Origin: Takakia lepidozioides
Taxonomy: Eukaryota; Streptophyta; Takakiopsida; Takakiales; Takakiaceae
Assembly: GCA_030704615.1 (NCBI GenBank)
Contig: CM060733.1
Coordinates: 6,014,001-6,078,000 of the forward strand
DNA: 64,000 nucleotides
Direction: 5' to 3'
Part shown: positions 10,330 through 22,925 of the stretch, one piece after another
Layout of the letters: every line of letters begins with the position of its first letter
Numbering within the stretch: position 1 is the stretch's first letter
The notes under the pieces: model-generated
What the model was told of the DNA's origin: nothing
Seen by the model: only the letters and a program-made list of their open reading frames with translations
The model's database searches: none
Position numbers and translations under genes: made by a program

Positions 10330-11020
10330 AAGACTCTTGCTGAAGCAAGCATAATTTAGGGCAACCCAGTTGCTTTAAGCTTTGTCCAAGGACTTGAAAG
10401 TTCCCAGATATCCACACATGAAATAACTAGTTCACCTAGGGTACTCTCACAATACACAATCAGTTGACCCAAGTAAACCCTTTTTTTACAACTGGGTTCG
10501 CCATAATGGGTGACATCCAACAGATACCTGGGTAGCTTTTAAAACGTGACCTTGCAAGGTGGCCCTCTGCCCTAACTACTTCGCCATCTGTTTGATGCTT
10601 ATCATCACAATACTTTATTCACTAGATTATAATTGAGTCAGAAGTTTCAAAATAGCCACTATTGCGCTTGAAATGGGTTATTGACAAATGCTATCCCCTA
10701 CTTACTCTGGACATTAACTACTGACCCCTTCACTAACGGCCCTACACACATCGAATCAGAAGATATGTCATAAGTTTGTGGTTCTAGGTTAAACGCAAGA
10801 CCAGCAAATACTGAATCCCTTCAGTGGCCGGATAGACGCCAAAGCTCTGCATGGTTGCACAACCATTCTCCTTTTTGACATGGAAACACATTATTAATAA
10901 GCATGAGGCATACACACGAGGAACATGTAGAAGGCAAGAAAGCAAAATTGCTGTCCTCTTATTAAGAGAAGCCCGGTCAGACTTGCTGGAAGGTCTCAGC
11001 AAACATCCAGCCAGAAATTG
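10330..11020. other. Unassigned; downstream flank of the TatD gene
   Basis: No coding exon, RNA gene or clear repeat was recognised. Part of it is probably the 3' untranslated region of the TatD gene, whose stop codon is at 11021-11023 on the minus strand. Confidence 0.4.
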
Positions 11021-14000
11021 TCAGTTACCAGAGAGGACAGCCCCAGCCAATGTGTCGATGTCGTGGGGAAAGAAGACCCTGCCACAAAATCGAGTCCTCA
11101 CCATTCAATTCTCAGAGCCAAAATTTGATCTCTGAACGTGTGCAATCTGAGGAAGACAATGCCTCTGAGCATGGGCCAAGTGATAATACAAGGTTGCATG
11201 AATGAACATACCGGCACGTATTCTCATAAAGAGTTCGTGAGAAGCCACCTACATCTTGCACCTTCCGGTGAGCTGCAACAACTTCCAGCACTTGCCTGCA
11301 ACCATTTGCTCTGATGAGACCCTCAATCAACTCAGGATGAGCACAGTTTCATTACTGAAGTTAATAGCTAATAAATATGCCTCCGGAAGTCAGACTCCTG
11401 GGGGGTAGCAGTAATCCTTGGGCAATGGGAAGTAAAGGGGCTTACAGAAAGATATTTTGATCTGGAAAAAGCTAACCTTAACTGAGGCTCACATCACAGC
11501 CTGAGGTAAGTTGATGAGAAGGTCTGGATGATTAGAGCTCTATCTTTGTTAGAGACTTACCTGTCTCACTTTAGGCACGCCTTCCATGGGCTTGTTTCAT
11601 TCAGTAAAGGAGTAAAGGATTGAAAGTTTTGGATGATGTCCACTCTCTCTCACAACATCTTAAAATCTGAGATACTATATCTAAAAATAGGAATTTGTTA
11701 CGTTGTAATGAAATACTTGGAAGAATGTGTGCTACTTTTGGATGAAGATAGATCACTAGATATGTTTCTCATTCCAAACAATGTGAGCACTTAATGACCC
11801 TTCCGTTGCAAAAGGTGGCTACACCCTTAAGGGCATAGTCCATAGCAAACATTAAACCCTCCTTGAATCTGTTGCAGTGTCTCAAAATTTCGGTAGTGCA
11901 GGTGTTATAGACATCATGTAGAAAGCACTACGTTTGATTCAGAACTGCTTCCAGAGCCCCACTCTGGTTACACTCACTCGGAGAGGCCAGAGTGAGAGAG
12001 AGGAATTATTACTTCTGATTACTCATCCAACCAGTATGGAAGAGCACAAGCAATATGTCAAAAAAACCAAGCGAGGCTAGGGGACCGAAAGATAACCTAA
12101 TATGGCAAGGCTCATTGCGGCCTTTCACGGTTGAAAGGATGTCGTGCTTCTCCTTCTTCTTGGAAGGCCAGGTGGTTGCCACCTGCCCACTTCCTGCATG
12201 AGCAACTTTGATCTCACAATATGGAGCGTCGGTCTCTATCATCATTCTTTCCACAGGGACCTCTGCCATAACTCGAAGATTTACTTCAGTCTTCAGTGAG
12301 CAGCCATTTATACCTGGGTTGCCATTTCCAAGTACTGTTAAGAACAGAGATATATGTAGACTTTTGACCTAAGGGCACCTGGGTTCACAAACCTGAAAGA
12401 CTAGTTCCTTCACACCTGGATTCTTTATTTCCATACGCCACGGCAAAACCAACATAGTGCCACGCAGGCCAGTTGAGAGCATGCTTGCATGAGGGTCAGT
12501 CCTCCCCTGTTTACTAAAAATTGTTAAGATGACTAACCATTACAAAATGGGTAACCTTAATACACACTATGGTTGGCCATGATTCCTTTCAGAGGTTGAC
12601 TGAGAAGCTGGCAGCTCACTTCCTTAGTAAATGTCCTGCAGTCTGCTTTGTTTACTGCTGTTGGGATTCTTACCCAGCCACAAAACACGTCCTAAAGCAA
12701 GCTACACAGTTTAGCCAGCTCTAAACAAGGCATACTGCCCTTAGAGATGCTGTCAGCAACCACAACCCCCATATTTCTCCTGAAAAAGGTGAAAGCATTA
12801 ATCAGGAACTTCCTTGAGGGCACGGCAGAAGCCTCTTTAGATCGTAGCGCTTTGTGTAGACACAATTAGCATAGCTAAGTACAGTTAGGTACAACCACTC
12901 AATTACACCCAACCATGCAGTTTTACTGTAAGCAAACCATGTGGCATGGTATTCTAGCACCAAATTATTCTCGTGAACTCCGTATTCATCTCTGTGCGAT
13001 CTGGAGATGTGCCATCTCTCTACAGCGCAAAGAGTAACTCGTAAAACAAATTACAATGCAACAGGCCCAGAAGTAGAGAGACATATCTTAGGATAGCACA
13101 AGAGGTTCTAAAAGTGCTCAGCATTACATCCCTTGAATCTGGTTGGAGATACAAAACTATGGGGTGAAGGGATGTGAGATATACAATCAATGTGTGGCAC
13201 CTGAAATCTGAATAAACACCTCTGCTCCCTAGTGGTAATCACTAGTCATGTGTTGACAACCCCTAGACAATTACAATCAATTAGCCCCAGCTCTTTATTT
13301 GTACTTGGGAAGATAATGAGGTAAATAAAATATACCTATGTAAAGATTGGGGAAGGTCAGCAGCTGATCCCTGTCTTCTGCACTTCCTGTGAAGGAGTGT
13401 ACCACCCCTGCCACAAATCTACCAACGAAAGCACAATCAGAATCCCTGGCTTGAGTGTAGTCTCATCATTACAGTCATCAAAGCTCTTTTCCTATGCTGT
13501 AATATGTAATTTCACTGACAGAATCTGTTGGTTGGCCTCGTAAACATAGTGTTGAATGGAAAATGTTAATCCGAAGCACAATAAGAATGACCCACATGAA
13601 GGCGCAGGAGCAACTCACCACCCTGACATAATCAAACAAAAAAGAAACACCGTACTCCATGAGACGTCACCATTGGAACACACACTGCCTGGAACTGACA
13701 CTCATTACATAGTTTTCCAAGACCTTTCTCGTAACATAAGGCCAATTATTTGAACAGAGTGTAGGAAAGTTGAATGAAGGCAGTCAGTTAACCTGTGCTG
13801 GTTGCGTTGTACTATGTCAAAAAAGTCAGCTGCTGCAGCACGCATGTGCAAAAATAAAGGCAGTCTGGTTGCTTCTGCAATCTCAAATTGTCGCTCAAAG
13901 TAGCTGCACAAACTTGGCCTATCTTATTCCAGCAACTGAAGGCATACAGGCTTCATTTGATTGTCAAAACTCTAAATGGGTGCCCCCAGAAAATTTAAAG

Positions 14001-17000
14001 TCGTTGCCTCCATTGCCCATCACTGCAAAATGAAATTTTTCATTTCCTATCCTCTCCAAGTTCCTCCCTCCTTCTCCTATGCCTACTAGCAAAATAGTAC
14101 CAAGAATGTCCTAATTGCTAGTTTTACCAAGAAAGACCACTATTCTTTGCTTATATGATATATCTGTTTGGTTTGCGTGACCACATTTCTTCAAAATCCA
14201 AGCGCCAAACATTTACTGTGTGCAAAACAAGTATCTAGTTTATACCCAGAACAACTTACCGTTGCTGAATATCAGCAGGGCAAAATTGGAGGCGGTCATA
14301 GTCCAAGCCACATTCACCAATCGCCACTACCTGCCCCACAATTATGATGGATGCCCTTACTTTAATTTCCTATAATACCAATACTTCTAACTCATCCTCG
14401 CTATTTACCAAACTAAGGAACGGTCCGTTGTGTATTATCTCATAGTGGATAAGGAGTTGTCCCCCCCCGTGTGCCAGCGTGATGGTTGATAGAATCAATA
14501 TTAGTTCTTCTGACCACTTTCTTGGCTGGACTGAGGTGTATTTCTTAACACCAAGAGATCTGTGAAATGCTTGATTTGAAACTGGCGCATAGAAAAATTC
14601 CTGAAGGAAGAGGTCCAGACAGAATATGTCCAGACCTTCAACAAGCCTCTCCCACACTTTATCCAATCACTCCAAGACCTCTCTTCCTGCGTGGGTGATG
14701 CAAGAAGCAAAGTCAGATGAGCTGTGGATTCTTGGGAGAGTTTCGTCACCTCTGCGGCTGATAAGATCATTGGGAAGAAACTAAATGTCAGTGGTAGAGC
14801 AGTAAATTGGTGGACCAATCACATCAAGATCAAGATTGCTTTATATGGACTACTGTAGTATCAAAAACGACAAAGAGCTGTGGTCTCAATACTACCAATA
14901 GTCCAAGAGGTTAACCAGCCTGTAAGGGCTCAGAAGAAAGTTTATTGAGAAAAGTTGTACAAAGACATTACCTTGAACCACCCATGGTGGTAATGATGAG
15001 AGATTCTGGTTGGAGCGCTTGTACAAGCAAAAAAATGCCCCAGCAAGTACAGGCGTGAAAGAAGAATAGGGGTGCAGTGGTGACTTCAACGATGGACATC
15101 GTCAAAACCTTTGAACCACACACCCTTTTTGTGAATAACTCTAATAGTGAGGGGCCTTCTAAACAATGGAAGGACACAATATATAAAACTGCTCCTATAT
15201 TCCAAGACAGCCGTGATGATGTGTAGTATATCTCAAAGGGTTACAATGCTGAGGTCATGGAAGCTGTAAAGCATCTAAGCGGCTATGAAGCAGGGGGGGG
15301 TTTGATGGTCTTCCTGGACATCAAAAAGGCTTACAACACAGTATGGCGCGAGGCTTTACAGGCCTGGGGGATACCCCATCCTATCTCCAGGAGCTGATTG
15401 ATTGTGTGATGAGGTTCTTTGACCTGTGGAGGCTAGAAGCTAATGCTAGTACATGCGCAGTGGTGGATTTCAACAACTGTGGGGAGGGAGGAGGGATCTC
15501 AAACGGAAATGGGGTGATGAAGAGATCCCTATACTCCCTTCCTACACATATCTATTTAGTATTCTTGCAATTGTAACTGGGATGCCCATATACAAAAAGT
15601 GATTCAATCAGCTAAACGCAAGACTCGGGTCCCACTAATTTTTTCCATTGCAGAGGGATTGATCCTGTAGTTAAAAGGACCATGCTGTACAACGTTATTA
15701 GGCCGGCCTTGGAGTACACATCTGCTGTGTGGGTCGACAATTCTTACCATGCTAAATCTCTAGAACCCATTCTGGTTGCTGTGCTCAAAGAAAGTATGTC
15801 GGCTTGTTCTAGAACAGCTAATGTGGCTGTTTGGGGCAAGTTTGGCATACCTCCCTTAAGTTCTCAAGGCGATGAATTCAAGGTCAGATGGTGGGGTCAG
15901 TTGAATCGCTAATTTTTCCACAACACGGTGGCATAGAATCGGGTGGTCGTGGAACTAATCAGCACATACAACGAGAGCTGGTATGGTGGCATCAGCCACC
16001 TTTACCCCCAAACCCCTCACTTCCCACATCTTCAAGAAGTTGATTAACAAAAACATTGAGGACCAGTGAGGAGAGGGGACAACCTTGTGCTACACCTTGA
16101 TCAATCTCAAAAAAGTTACAAAGTTACAAAGTTACTCTATGGTGTTCGCATAGAGGTTCTGGACCATCATCCACATCTTTCCCCGGACCCCAGAAGACCA
16201 AAGCCAGAGCCAGCGCCCCAATACCAGATACCCTAAGATAATCAATGCTATTTCTTCGAAGCAAGACCGTCCTGTTAAACAGGCTAACGGTTGGCGAAAA
16301 GGGTAGAAGAGATTTTCGAGTATCTGAATATTAGTCCAGAAGAATTGACCCTACTGAATGCAGCTGAACTGGAGGGGGTCCTGTCCAAAGCCATGTCTGA
16401 TGCCCAAAGACTGTCGGATGAAAATGAAGTTAGGCATAAAACTTCCCTGAACTAGTTTCCAGCCCGTGACATGGGCGAGGACCTCAAGGATGATCTCAAG
16501 GGTCTACCTACCCTCGGCACAAGACTGAATTTTAAACTCAGGGCGGGAAGCCTACCTTTGAACAAAAAACAGATGCAGAGAGGAAGAGGAGATTGTAATT
16601 GCCTGATGTGCGGGCAGCCTGAAGACAATAATCATTTTCTGATACATCATCCGGGATATTGTCACCAGAGAGTGACCCTCTTCAGGACAATCAAGAACAT
16701 TGTCCCTGCACCTCTGTTCACCAACTTTCAAAATCTTGAGGCTAAGCCTAAAGCCCTGGCCCTGTTGGGGTCTAATTGCTGGGCAGCTAACACACAGCAA
16801 ATTGATGCTTGTGTGAAGGGCTTTCTAGAGGATATCTGGAAAACCCAGACTAATTGTCTCTATCAAGGTAAGTTACACTACCGGAGTGAGCCCCTCACAA
16901 AGGTAGTATCTGTTTCCTTTTGTTCCTCCCAAACTGGGCATGCGGTCCATGGCCACAAGGCTACAGCAAACAAAGTCTTATAAGTACATTTTATCTTCCT

Positions 17001-18650
17001 CCTCTTCTCATTTTTTTCCTACCATACATCACTTTCTCTTACGACAGACACACACAAACTATCACTGCAGTTGCTAACGAAGGCAACTTGCCAAACCCTC
17101 CGTCCACGAGGTTGGCTCATTGTAAAGCAGTCTACCTGATGGCAACGACGGCTGAAGTTGACATAGTGAGATTTAACTACGATCAAAAAGTTATATTGAC
17201 CCAACTGCTGTCTGACTGATTTAAATGAGAGTGACAACTTGTCGTTCATGAGCATAAACCACTCTTTAGACTGTAAGTTTGAGTCCACAAAAAGTAATAA
17301 GTCTGTACAGAAGTGGGCACAGATGTTGAATGTAGAACGATCAGGACCACAAATATCAGTGAATCCTTAACACTCTCTGTAGTCAAACTGCAGTGACGTG
17401 GATGAACGAATAGTACCTTTCCCCTTGCTGCACCTTCTGTTGCAAGTTTCATGAGTTCCTGAAGGTGTCTGTCAGGATCTCCACCTTCTTCGAACTCCTG
17501 CAGAATGGAAGAAGTAAGCAAGAACATTTTACTTTTGAGAGGCCCAATCCTAGAACGGGCGTACAAATTATCCATCTCCAGATCCTCACAGTGTCTCCAT
17601 CTCATGAGCAGAAGGGGCTTTTTCTAATCCCTCATCTCTCTATTGCTTTCTAACAATCACCATGTGAAACATTCTCCACCACATCCTAGACATGTCTCAC
17701 CACACCTTTGATCGAGTCGGATGCACGCCCACCGTACAGAAGAGACGGCCTGTCAATATCTTTCCCACAGTTCCCAGAGCTGAGTAGCCATGAAGGCAAG
17801 CAATAAAAGGGAGGGTCTACGTCCAACGCCATCTCTTCTGCAATCTTTCCCCCGTACAGTATGCATATTTGAAGGCATGGAGATTTCTATAGTGCATTAC
17901 TGTCAGCAATGTTGACATAGTAGTTTTGGGGCAAGTACAATACCATCTGTGTCAGCTAGTGCTAATGCTTCTTTTGACTCCTTCAAAGATCCTCCCGTCA
18001 CCTGTGGGAAATTTCACTGATTTTCAAAGCAGTAGTGTTCAAAGAATTGCAGTTGATACGCCACTCGGCACAGGCACCTATAGTGTTCAAGCATCATAGC
18101 AAAGTTCACAGTTGTGGAGTAGCCATGTCACCTTTTTCTGCTCAGATGCCCCCCTCAAGCTAACCCCTATTTTCCCACACTGGAAGGGAGGACTACTCCA
18201 CATCGAAACTTCATAAATAGGTCACAATCAAGTGCAATCAACCTCCACAATGAAATATGATATTCATCAACTGTTAAGTCTCAGTGACCTCTGTCAGTTG
18301 AAGAGCTTGGAATGTACTATAACAAAGTCAGTGAAGCCAAAAGATGACAGTGAGTCAGAGAGCCTTACAATGATGCGATCTACCCCGGTGTCCCAGGCAC
18401 GCTGCAGCACTTGGACCAAGTCTGCAGAATGGCACTGCTTGCCGTGGTACATTCCCTTGAACATTCCATCTGCACTTCCCAAACAGCAAGACTGGAAATA
18501 AAGTAACATCTGTATGGCCCCTGTGCTGATCTCTCTTTCACACACAAACCACCCTACCAAGATTTTGTCAAACCCTAAGCGCTGAGAGTATTGGGATATG
18601 AAAGGTAACCAGAGTCTAGATCAATGTACCTGTGAGATTGCAGGCGATGT
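11021..18650 (-). CDS. TATDN1: TatD-family metal-dependent DNase (TATDN1-like), spliced
   Basis: Exons on the minus strand, in order: 18630-18650, 18369-18469, 17944-18001, 17706-17749, 17417-17497, 14260-14330, 13793-13903, 13336-13418, 12097-12313, 11212-11295, 11021-11078. All have AG/GT borders and consistent phase, giving about 309 residues; the exon with the start codon was not found upstream of 18650. TatD proteins are TIM-barrel metallo-hydrolases with 3'-5' DNase activity, linked to DNA repair and apoptotic DNA breakdown. Family blocks seen: [40 protein letters not shown] (metal-ligand Glu), LFLHMR (His), VVHSFTG (His), [19 protein letters not shown] (Asp), KGRNEPCHI and [12 protein letters not shown]. 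The normal metal-binding and catalytic positions are kept. The intron 14331-17416 carries a LINE. Protein identity is secure; expression is inferred. Confidence 0.93.
14490..16988 (+). mobile_element. Non-LTR retrotransposon (LINE) copy with internal rearrangement, in TatD intron
   Basis: Same family as the LINE at 59203-61197 but inserted in the opposite direction to the gene. The pre-RT linker is readable at about 14620-14860. RT begins at 15303 ([16 protein letters not shown]), then jumps to the [12 protein letters not shown] block and continues to VRWWGQL at about 15905. The stretch 15955-16218 matches the skipped RT segment on the opposite strand ([15 protein letters not shown]). The direct strand resumes at 16219 (PNTRYPK) and runs through the CCHH-type C-terminal motif ([20 protein letters not shown]) to the family 3' terminus near 16988. 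Stops and frameshifts show it is dead. Confidence 0.88.
15955..16218 (-). pseudogene. Inverted reverse-transcriptase segment inside the LINE copy
   Basis: Read on the minus strand it encodes [14 protein letters not shown], then [36 protein letters not shown] and [11 protein letters not shown]. These match, in order, the part of RT between AYGTVWRD and FADDFAG in the 59-61 kb copy. That part is exactly what is missing from the direct-strand RT at 15350. Confidence 0.88.
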
Positions 18651-19100
18651 CTGCACATCATTACCAACAAATCATCCTGTTAAGAGATCATTCATGGCCC
18701 AGGACGGTAAAACAGAAAGACAGCCAGAAAATTGCCATGAATGAACGACACCCAGCAGAGTATGACGCTCCCTCTGAAATACCATGGCGAGTACAGCCAA
18801 TAGCAACCTGATTACAGGTTCGATGAGTGTCGACTTCACGGCTGGTAATCACTTTTTGACAATGCAGGCCCGAGGTCCCACATGTGCTGACGAAAAGGGC
18901 AGAGAAAGAAAGAGATCATGCCTATAAACTTGAGCTGCGGCATTGCTGCGCTAAAGCCTGGCTCCAAAATGCTCCAGCTCAGATCTTAACGTTTACTCGA
19001 TTGAAGAAAATCAAGTGAGGTTGCAGACAAGAGGAGGTGACACCTGGGGAAGGCACAACAGGTGCTTAGCAATTTTTTACGCTGATGGGGAGTCTCCTCT
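18651..19100. other. Unassigned; upstream flank of TatD gene
   Basis: The first TatD exon should lie here or further upstream, but no ATG exon that joins in phase was recognised. No repeat identified. Confidence 0.3.
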
Positions 19101-19173
19101 TTAATAAAGAGGAGGAGTCAATAAACCTAGTACAAGAGATCAGCCCGCAATTTTAACTTAGCTTTGAGTGAGG

Positions 19174-19581
19174 CTAAAATGGTGTCAAAATGTTGAGCAT
19201 TAGAGAGATTGTCACCAACCAAGAAGAGAGTCTGAACAGCCGCGCAACCCCCAATCCAAGCCCTAGGGGGAAGATGAGCCAGACCCCAAGGAGCCTCTTG
19301 AGAGAGGATGCCAACCAGTTTGTCCCATTTAACCTAATCCCTAAAGCTAAGAAAAACCCTTCAAGGGTTTTGGAAGCCATGGAAATGTTCTGCCAATCAT
19401 CATGACTTCTTCTTAGATACAGAATTGAATCATCGGCATACATAGAAACTGTTAAATTAATATTGGCAGTAGGACCGCGTGGAATAGGTCCAATCAGGCA
19501 TAAGTTGCGATCAAGCAAATGTCCTAAGCAATCTGCCAGGAACTCAAAAAGACACACAAAGTCAAGGGAAATAGTTGTCAT
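19174..19581 (-). pseudogene. L1-like LINE reverse-transcriptase fragment
   Basis: The 135-codon open frame on the minus strand contains a LINE RT core: LADCLGHLLDR followed about 30 codons later by the catalytic MYADDSILYL. It differs from the FADD family at 59 kb but resembles the fragment at 26069-26400, which has the same LGHLLDR block. N- and C-terminal parts are absent. Confidence 0.7.
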
Positions 19582-19790
19582 GTTGCTGGCAGCCTGCCAG
19601 CAGCATTAGGAACTCTAAAATATATACACAATTGTTTGGGACAGGTTTGCCATGTTGCTGGCAGCATGGCAGATTCATTCCGAACTGAAAATGAGCCATA
19701 AATTGTTTGGGACAGGTCTGTCAGGTTGCTGGCAGTCTGCCAGCAACATTCCTCACTGGAAAAGACACACAATTCCTATGGGACAGCCCG
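19581..19790. repeat. 71-72 bp tandem repeat with TTGCTGGCAG palindromes
   Basis: 'gttgctggcag' recurs at 19582, 19654 and 19725, each followed by 'aattgtttgggacagg'-like sequence in the same relative place. A fourth, partial unit follows near 19795. Units contain the inverted pair TTGCTGGCAG / CTGCCAGCAA. Confidence 0.75.
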
Positions 19791-19939
19791 TGAGGAGATA
19801 ATTATATCTGACACACCTACATTTGGCTGGAAATTCCTATTCATAAAAGCCAAATACAATCAATGTACCACTGAAAGACTTACATTTTGCATCAATTTGA
19901 AGCTATCCATCCCTTGGGAGCTCTTCTTACCTTCCTAAC

Positions 19940-20960
19940 AGCCTGCCAAGAGCTGTGAACAGCGGAAATCCTTGCATTTTCTCTGCTAGGTTTTCTTTAC
20001 AAGTGAAAGACCTGCATTTTGCACTGGCCAAGGGTGCGGCAGATTCCACCTAGTTGAGCTCTGGCCTCTCCCTCCCCGCAACGCCCGTGTTTGTTTTAAT
20101 AAGTGTAGGTTTCTGGTGCCGTCATTTCATCGCTGATCCCGTGTCTTCCCTCTCGTGCCGTGTTTCGCATCTCATAGGGTGTTTCATCCCGTGTTTGAAG
20201 GGCTTAACGGATATCTTTAGTACATGATATAAGTTAACCCTAAGCGCCGGGAGTGTTTTTGGGGGTCCACCTCAAAAATGGGACCCACTAACACCTCCCA
20301 AGCCATATCTGCAAGCAGGAGTTCATCCACGGAAATGAACCTTATTAAGTGGCAGTTACCTACTAGATGCAGGTACTGCGAATTTGGGAAGAATTGATCG
20401 TTCCGTTTGGGAGATTATAATAATTTAGGAAGTTTTTAGGGAAAAATTGTGTTTGACCAAGCAAATTTGCCGTGACAGAGATTTTTTCTGGTGGCCAGAC
20501 CAACTCAGTCACCATCTTTGCAGGGTTACACATGTCCTCAAGAAATTTGAGGGACAAATTCCCCAAAAAAAAATATGGCACCTTTGTATGTGCAATCGGG
20601 GGGTTCAATGGAAGAAAAACTACACTGGAAATGGAAGATCCACAAGATCCACATAGCTCCTGGAGTTTTTTACAAAATCAAGTTTCCTCTAGTGCAATCC
20701 TGCAGGGCCCACAGGGCAAAAAGAATGCCCAAATTTACTAAAAACTGCTCTGTAGATGGATTTTTTTTTACTTTTCCAATCACTTCCGTCTGAGGGCTGT
20801 CCGCAGGCCACGTCGTCAGGTCAACTGCAGTGGCAGCCTCAGATCTATCTATCTTGGGGTACCCCTGATCTTTGAAAAATCGTAGGAGGCAGAGTTTTGG
20901 GTTTTTGGGGGCGCAGTAAAGTGGAGCGTGTGGCATTAATTACAGCGCTCACTTTTCATT
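19940..20960. other. Unassigned intergenic sequence
   Basis: Several short open frames on both strands lack recognisable motifs. 'ttcatccacggaa' at 20322 recurs in the hairpin at 20978-21015, which suggests a remnant element, but no ends are defined. Confidence 0.3.
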
Positions 20961-20977
20961 CAGACACTTTTTTCATC

Positions 20978-21015
20978 CGTTTTCATCCACGGAAGTTATT
21001 CCGTGGATGAAAACG
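20978..21015. repeat. Perfect 17-bp inverted repeat with 4-base loop
   Basis: CGTTTTCATCCACGGAA at 20978-20994 and its exact complement at 20999-21015 enclose GTTA. It would form a strong hairpin. No gene end lies beside it, so a transposon end or remnant is more likely than a terminator. Confidence 0.85.
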
Positions 21016-21237
21016 GCTGCAACCTGATTCAGGTCGCGCCAGCCTTTAGGGGTTAAGTTAGGTGTTGGCATCAAATTGCCAATTTGTTTTTCAAGGAAAG
21101 GGAGGAACTCAGCCCTTTGTCAAATTAAAGCAGGAGAAAATAACCCTGCAGAAGTTAGCAGGTTTACTTACACACATAAACATGAGCCATATTGAGAAGC
21201 CCAGCATGACTGCAACAAGCAAATTGTATTATGCACA

Positions 21238-21305
21238 CCAGCGGTAGCTCAGCTGGATAATGCATGCATGTGCCACCCAAGTGATTCTTGGTTCAATCCA
21301 GTGTT
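21238..21305 (+). repeat. tRNA-derived SINE head or tRNA pseudogene
   Basis: TAGCTCAGCTGG at 21245 matches the RNA polymerase III A box, and GGTTCAATCC near 21290 matches the B box, at tRNA-like spacing. The D and acceptor stems do not pair well, so a functional tRNA is unlikely. It continues into the ACCAG/CTGGT-type repeat at 21300-21440, which could be the SINE body. Confidence 0.6.
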
Positions 21306-21479
21306 GTACTGGTATGTGCCAGTATGAGTAAGGGTATTGGAGAACATACCAGTTGGGTATGTCTTGGGGCATATACCCCGGCTATACCATGGACCCGGGT
21401 TTTGAACACTGGACCTACCCCCTACCTACCATACCAGTCTAAGTATGAACTACTTTCATACTCCGCTTGAGACCCGTAT

Positions 21480-22925
21480 TAAGGATTGATGAACCCAATA
21501 ACAATTGCAGCCTACAGTGTCCATTTTTTGACATAAATGCATCATTTTTCCTATACATAGTTTGTTGGTTTTGATCTACAATCTTATATTTCTATGAAAT
21601 TTCTTAAAAGGGACTCACAACATTGTACATATCTACATGTAGTATCTACCTTCTCAGACTTGCCCCAAAAATCGTTATCTCTAGAAGTGATGGACTTTAT
21701 GAAAAACCCATAAGTTTATGTTACAGTCCATACAAAACTTGTTATGGACTCATTATCTGTTAGATTTTGTAACATAATTGGAATAAAGTGACTTGGCCCT
21801 CCCTTGCTATTATGATAAAGAATCTAGTGTGAGAGTTTTTTAACATTTTTACTCATTAAATTAAATTTTATGTACTTTATCAACCTACCAATAACAGCCA
21901 TTTTCAACCAAAAACATGTACTTTTGTGATTATGGTCAAGTTTGCATTATGTCACCGACGACACGTGACGGCATATATCCTCCATAACATCTTTCTTTTT
22001 CCCATTTGAAATGACAGTATCCCAACAATAGACCTTCCACATGATATAGTGCAAGTGAATCCATGTTTTGGTTTTCTTTCACGATTTTTGTTTTTTATTC
22101 TTATGTCCGTTTATGTAGGCCACATCTTCAACTTTTTGGTCCACTCTTCGTTGCAACTACCCCCAAGCTATTATAGGTATGTGTAATGATACAATAGGGG
22201 TAGAAGATATGGCGTACAATGATCAGCATACAAAGTACAATATGCATGATTTCTTCAGTTTTTGTCATGGCATCGAGCTTTTCTCCCATTTGTTACAATC
22301 CAGCCTTACAATACAAAGACCTTCACTAATTCGTGAGCAATACAAATTAGTTTGCATGGGCACGTGTGACTGCAATTTTTTTTTACCTATTGTATGTTGC
22401 CTCTCTGGTTTTAATTTCAGCTTTGAATACAGTATGATGACTGTTAGTGTATACCATATCATTGCACATGCTCCCCCCATATGTCATTTGAGTTTTTGCC
22501 ATACCCATGCCTAGGACCAAGGTATCTCAAAATTGGAAATACCCATACCCATCCTATAACGTACCTGGCGGGTCCTAATCTACCCTGGGCCCTACCAGTT
22601 GGACCCAAGAGCCAAGTTGGACCTACTAGTACCACTTTGGTATGTTAAAATGGACATACCAGTACAACATTGGTTCAATCCTTGTTGCGTCATTGTTAGG
22701 GTGCGGTTTAGGGTGGTGTCCCTCAAGCCTTGTGCTTGGCGCCTGAGGTTAATTTTTCTCTACTGTAAAAGGCCTGAACAATGGCTAGCAGGTGTTTCAT
22801 TTTTTCTTAAGATTTAAAAAAAAAAAATTGTTATAATAGAAAGTGCTTTACAAGTACAACCCCGTAGCAAGAGCCCAACCTCCGAAATGGGGGCAATAGC
22901 CACCTTAGTGGTGAAGTGGCTCTTA
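21480..22925. other. Unassigned, AT-rich; contains a repeat fragment
   Basis: No gene recognised. 22560-22680 carries the ACCAG/CTGGT-type repeat ('accagtacaacattgg'), related in inverted form to 34838-34925. A poly(A) run sits at 22817. Confidence 0.35.

Noticed and set aside
21238-21305. Functional tRNA gene
   Set aside because: A and B boxes are good but the D and acceptor stems do not pair; a SINE head or pseudogene fits better.
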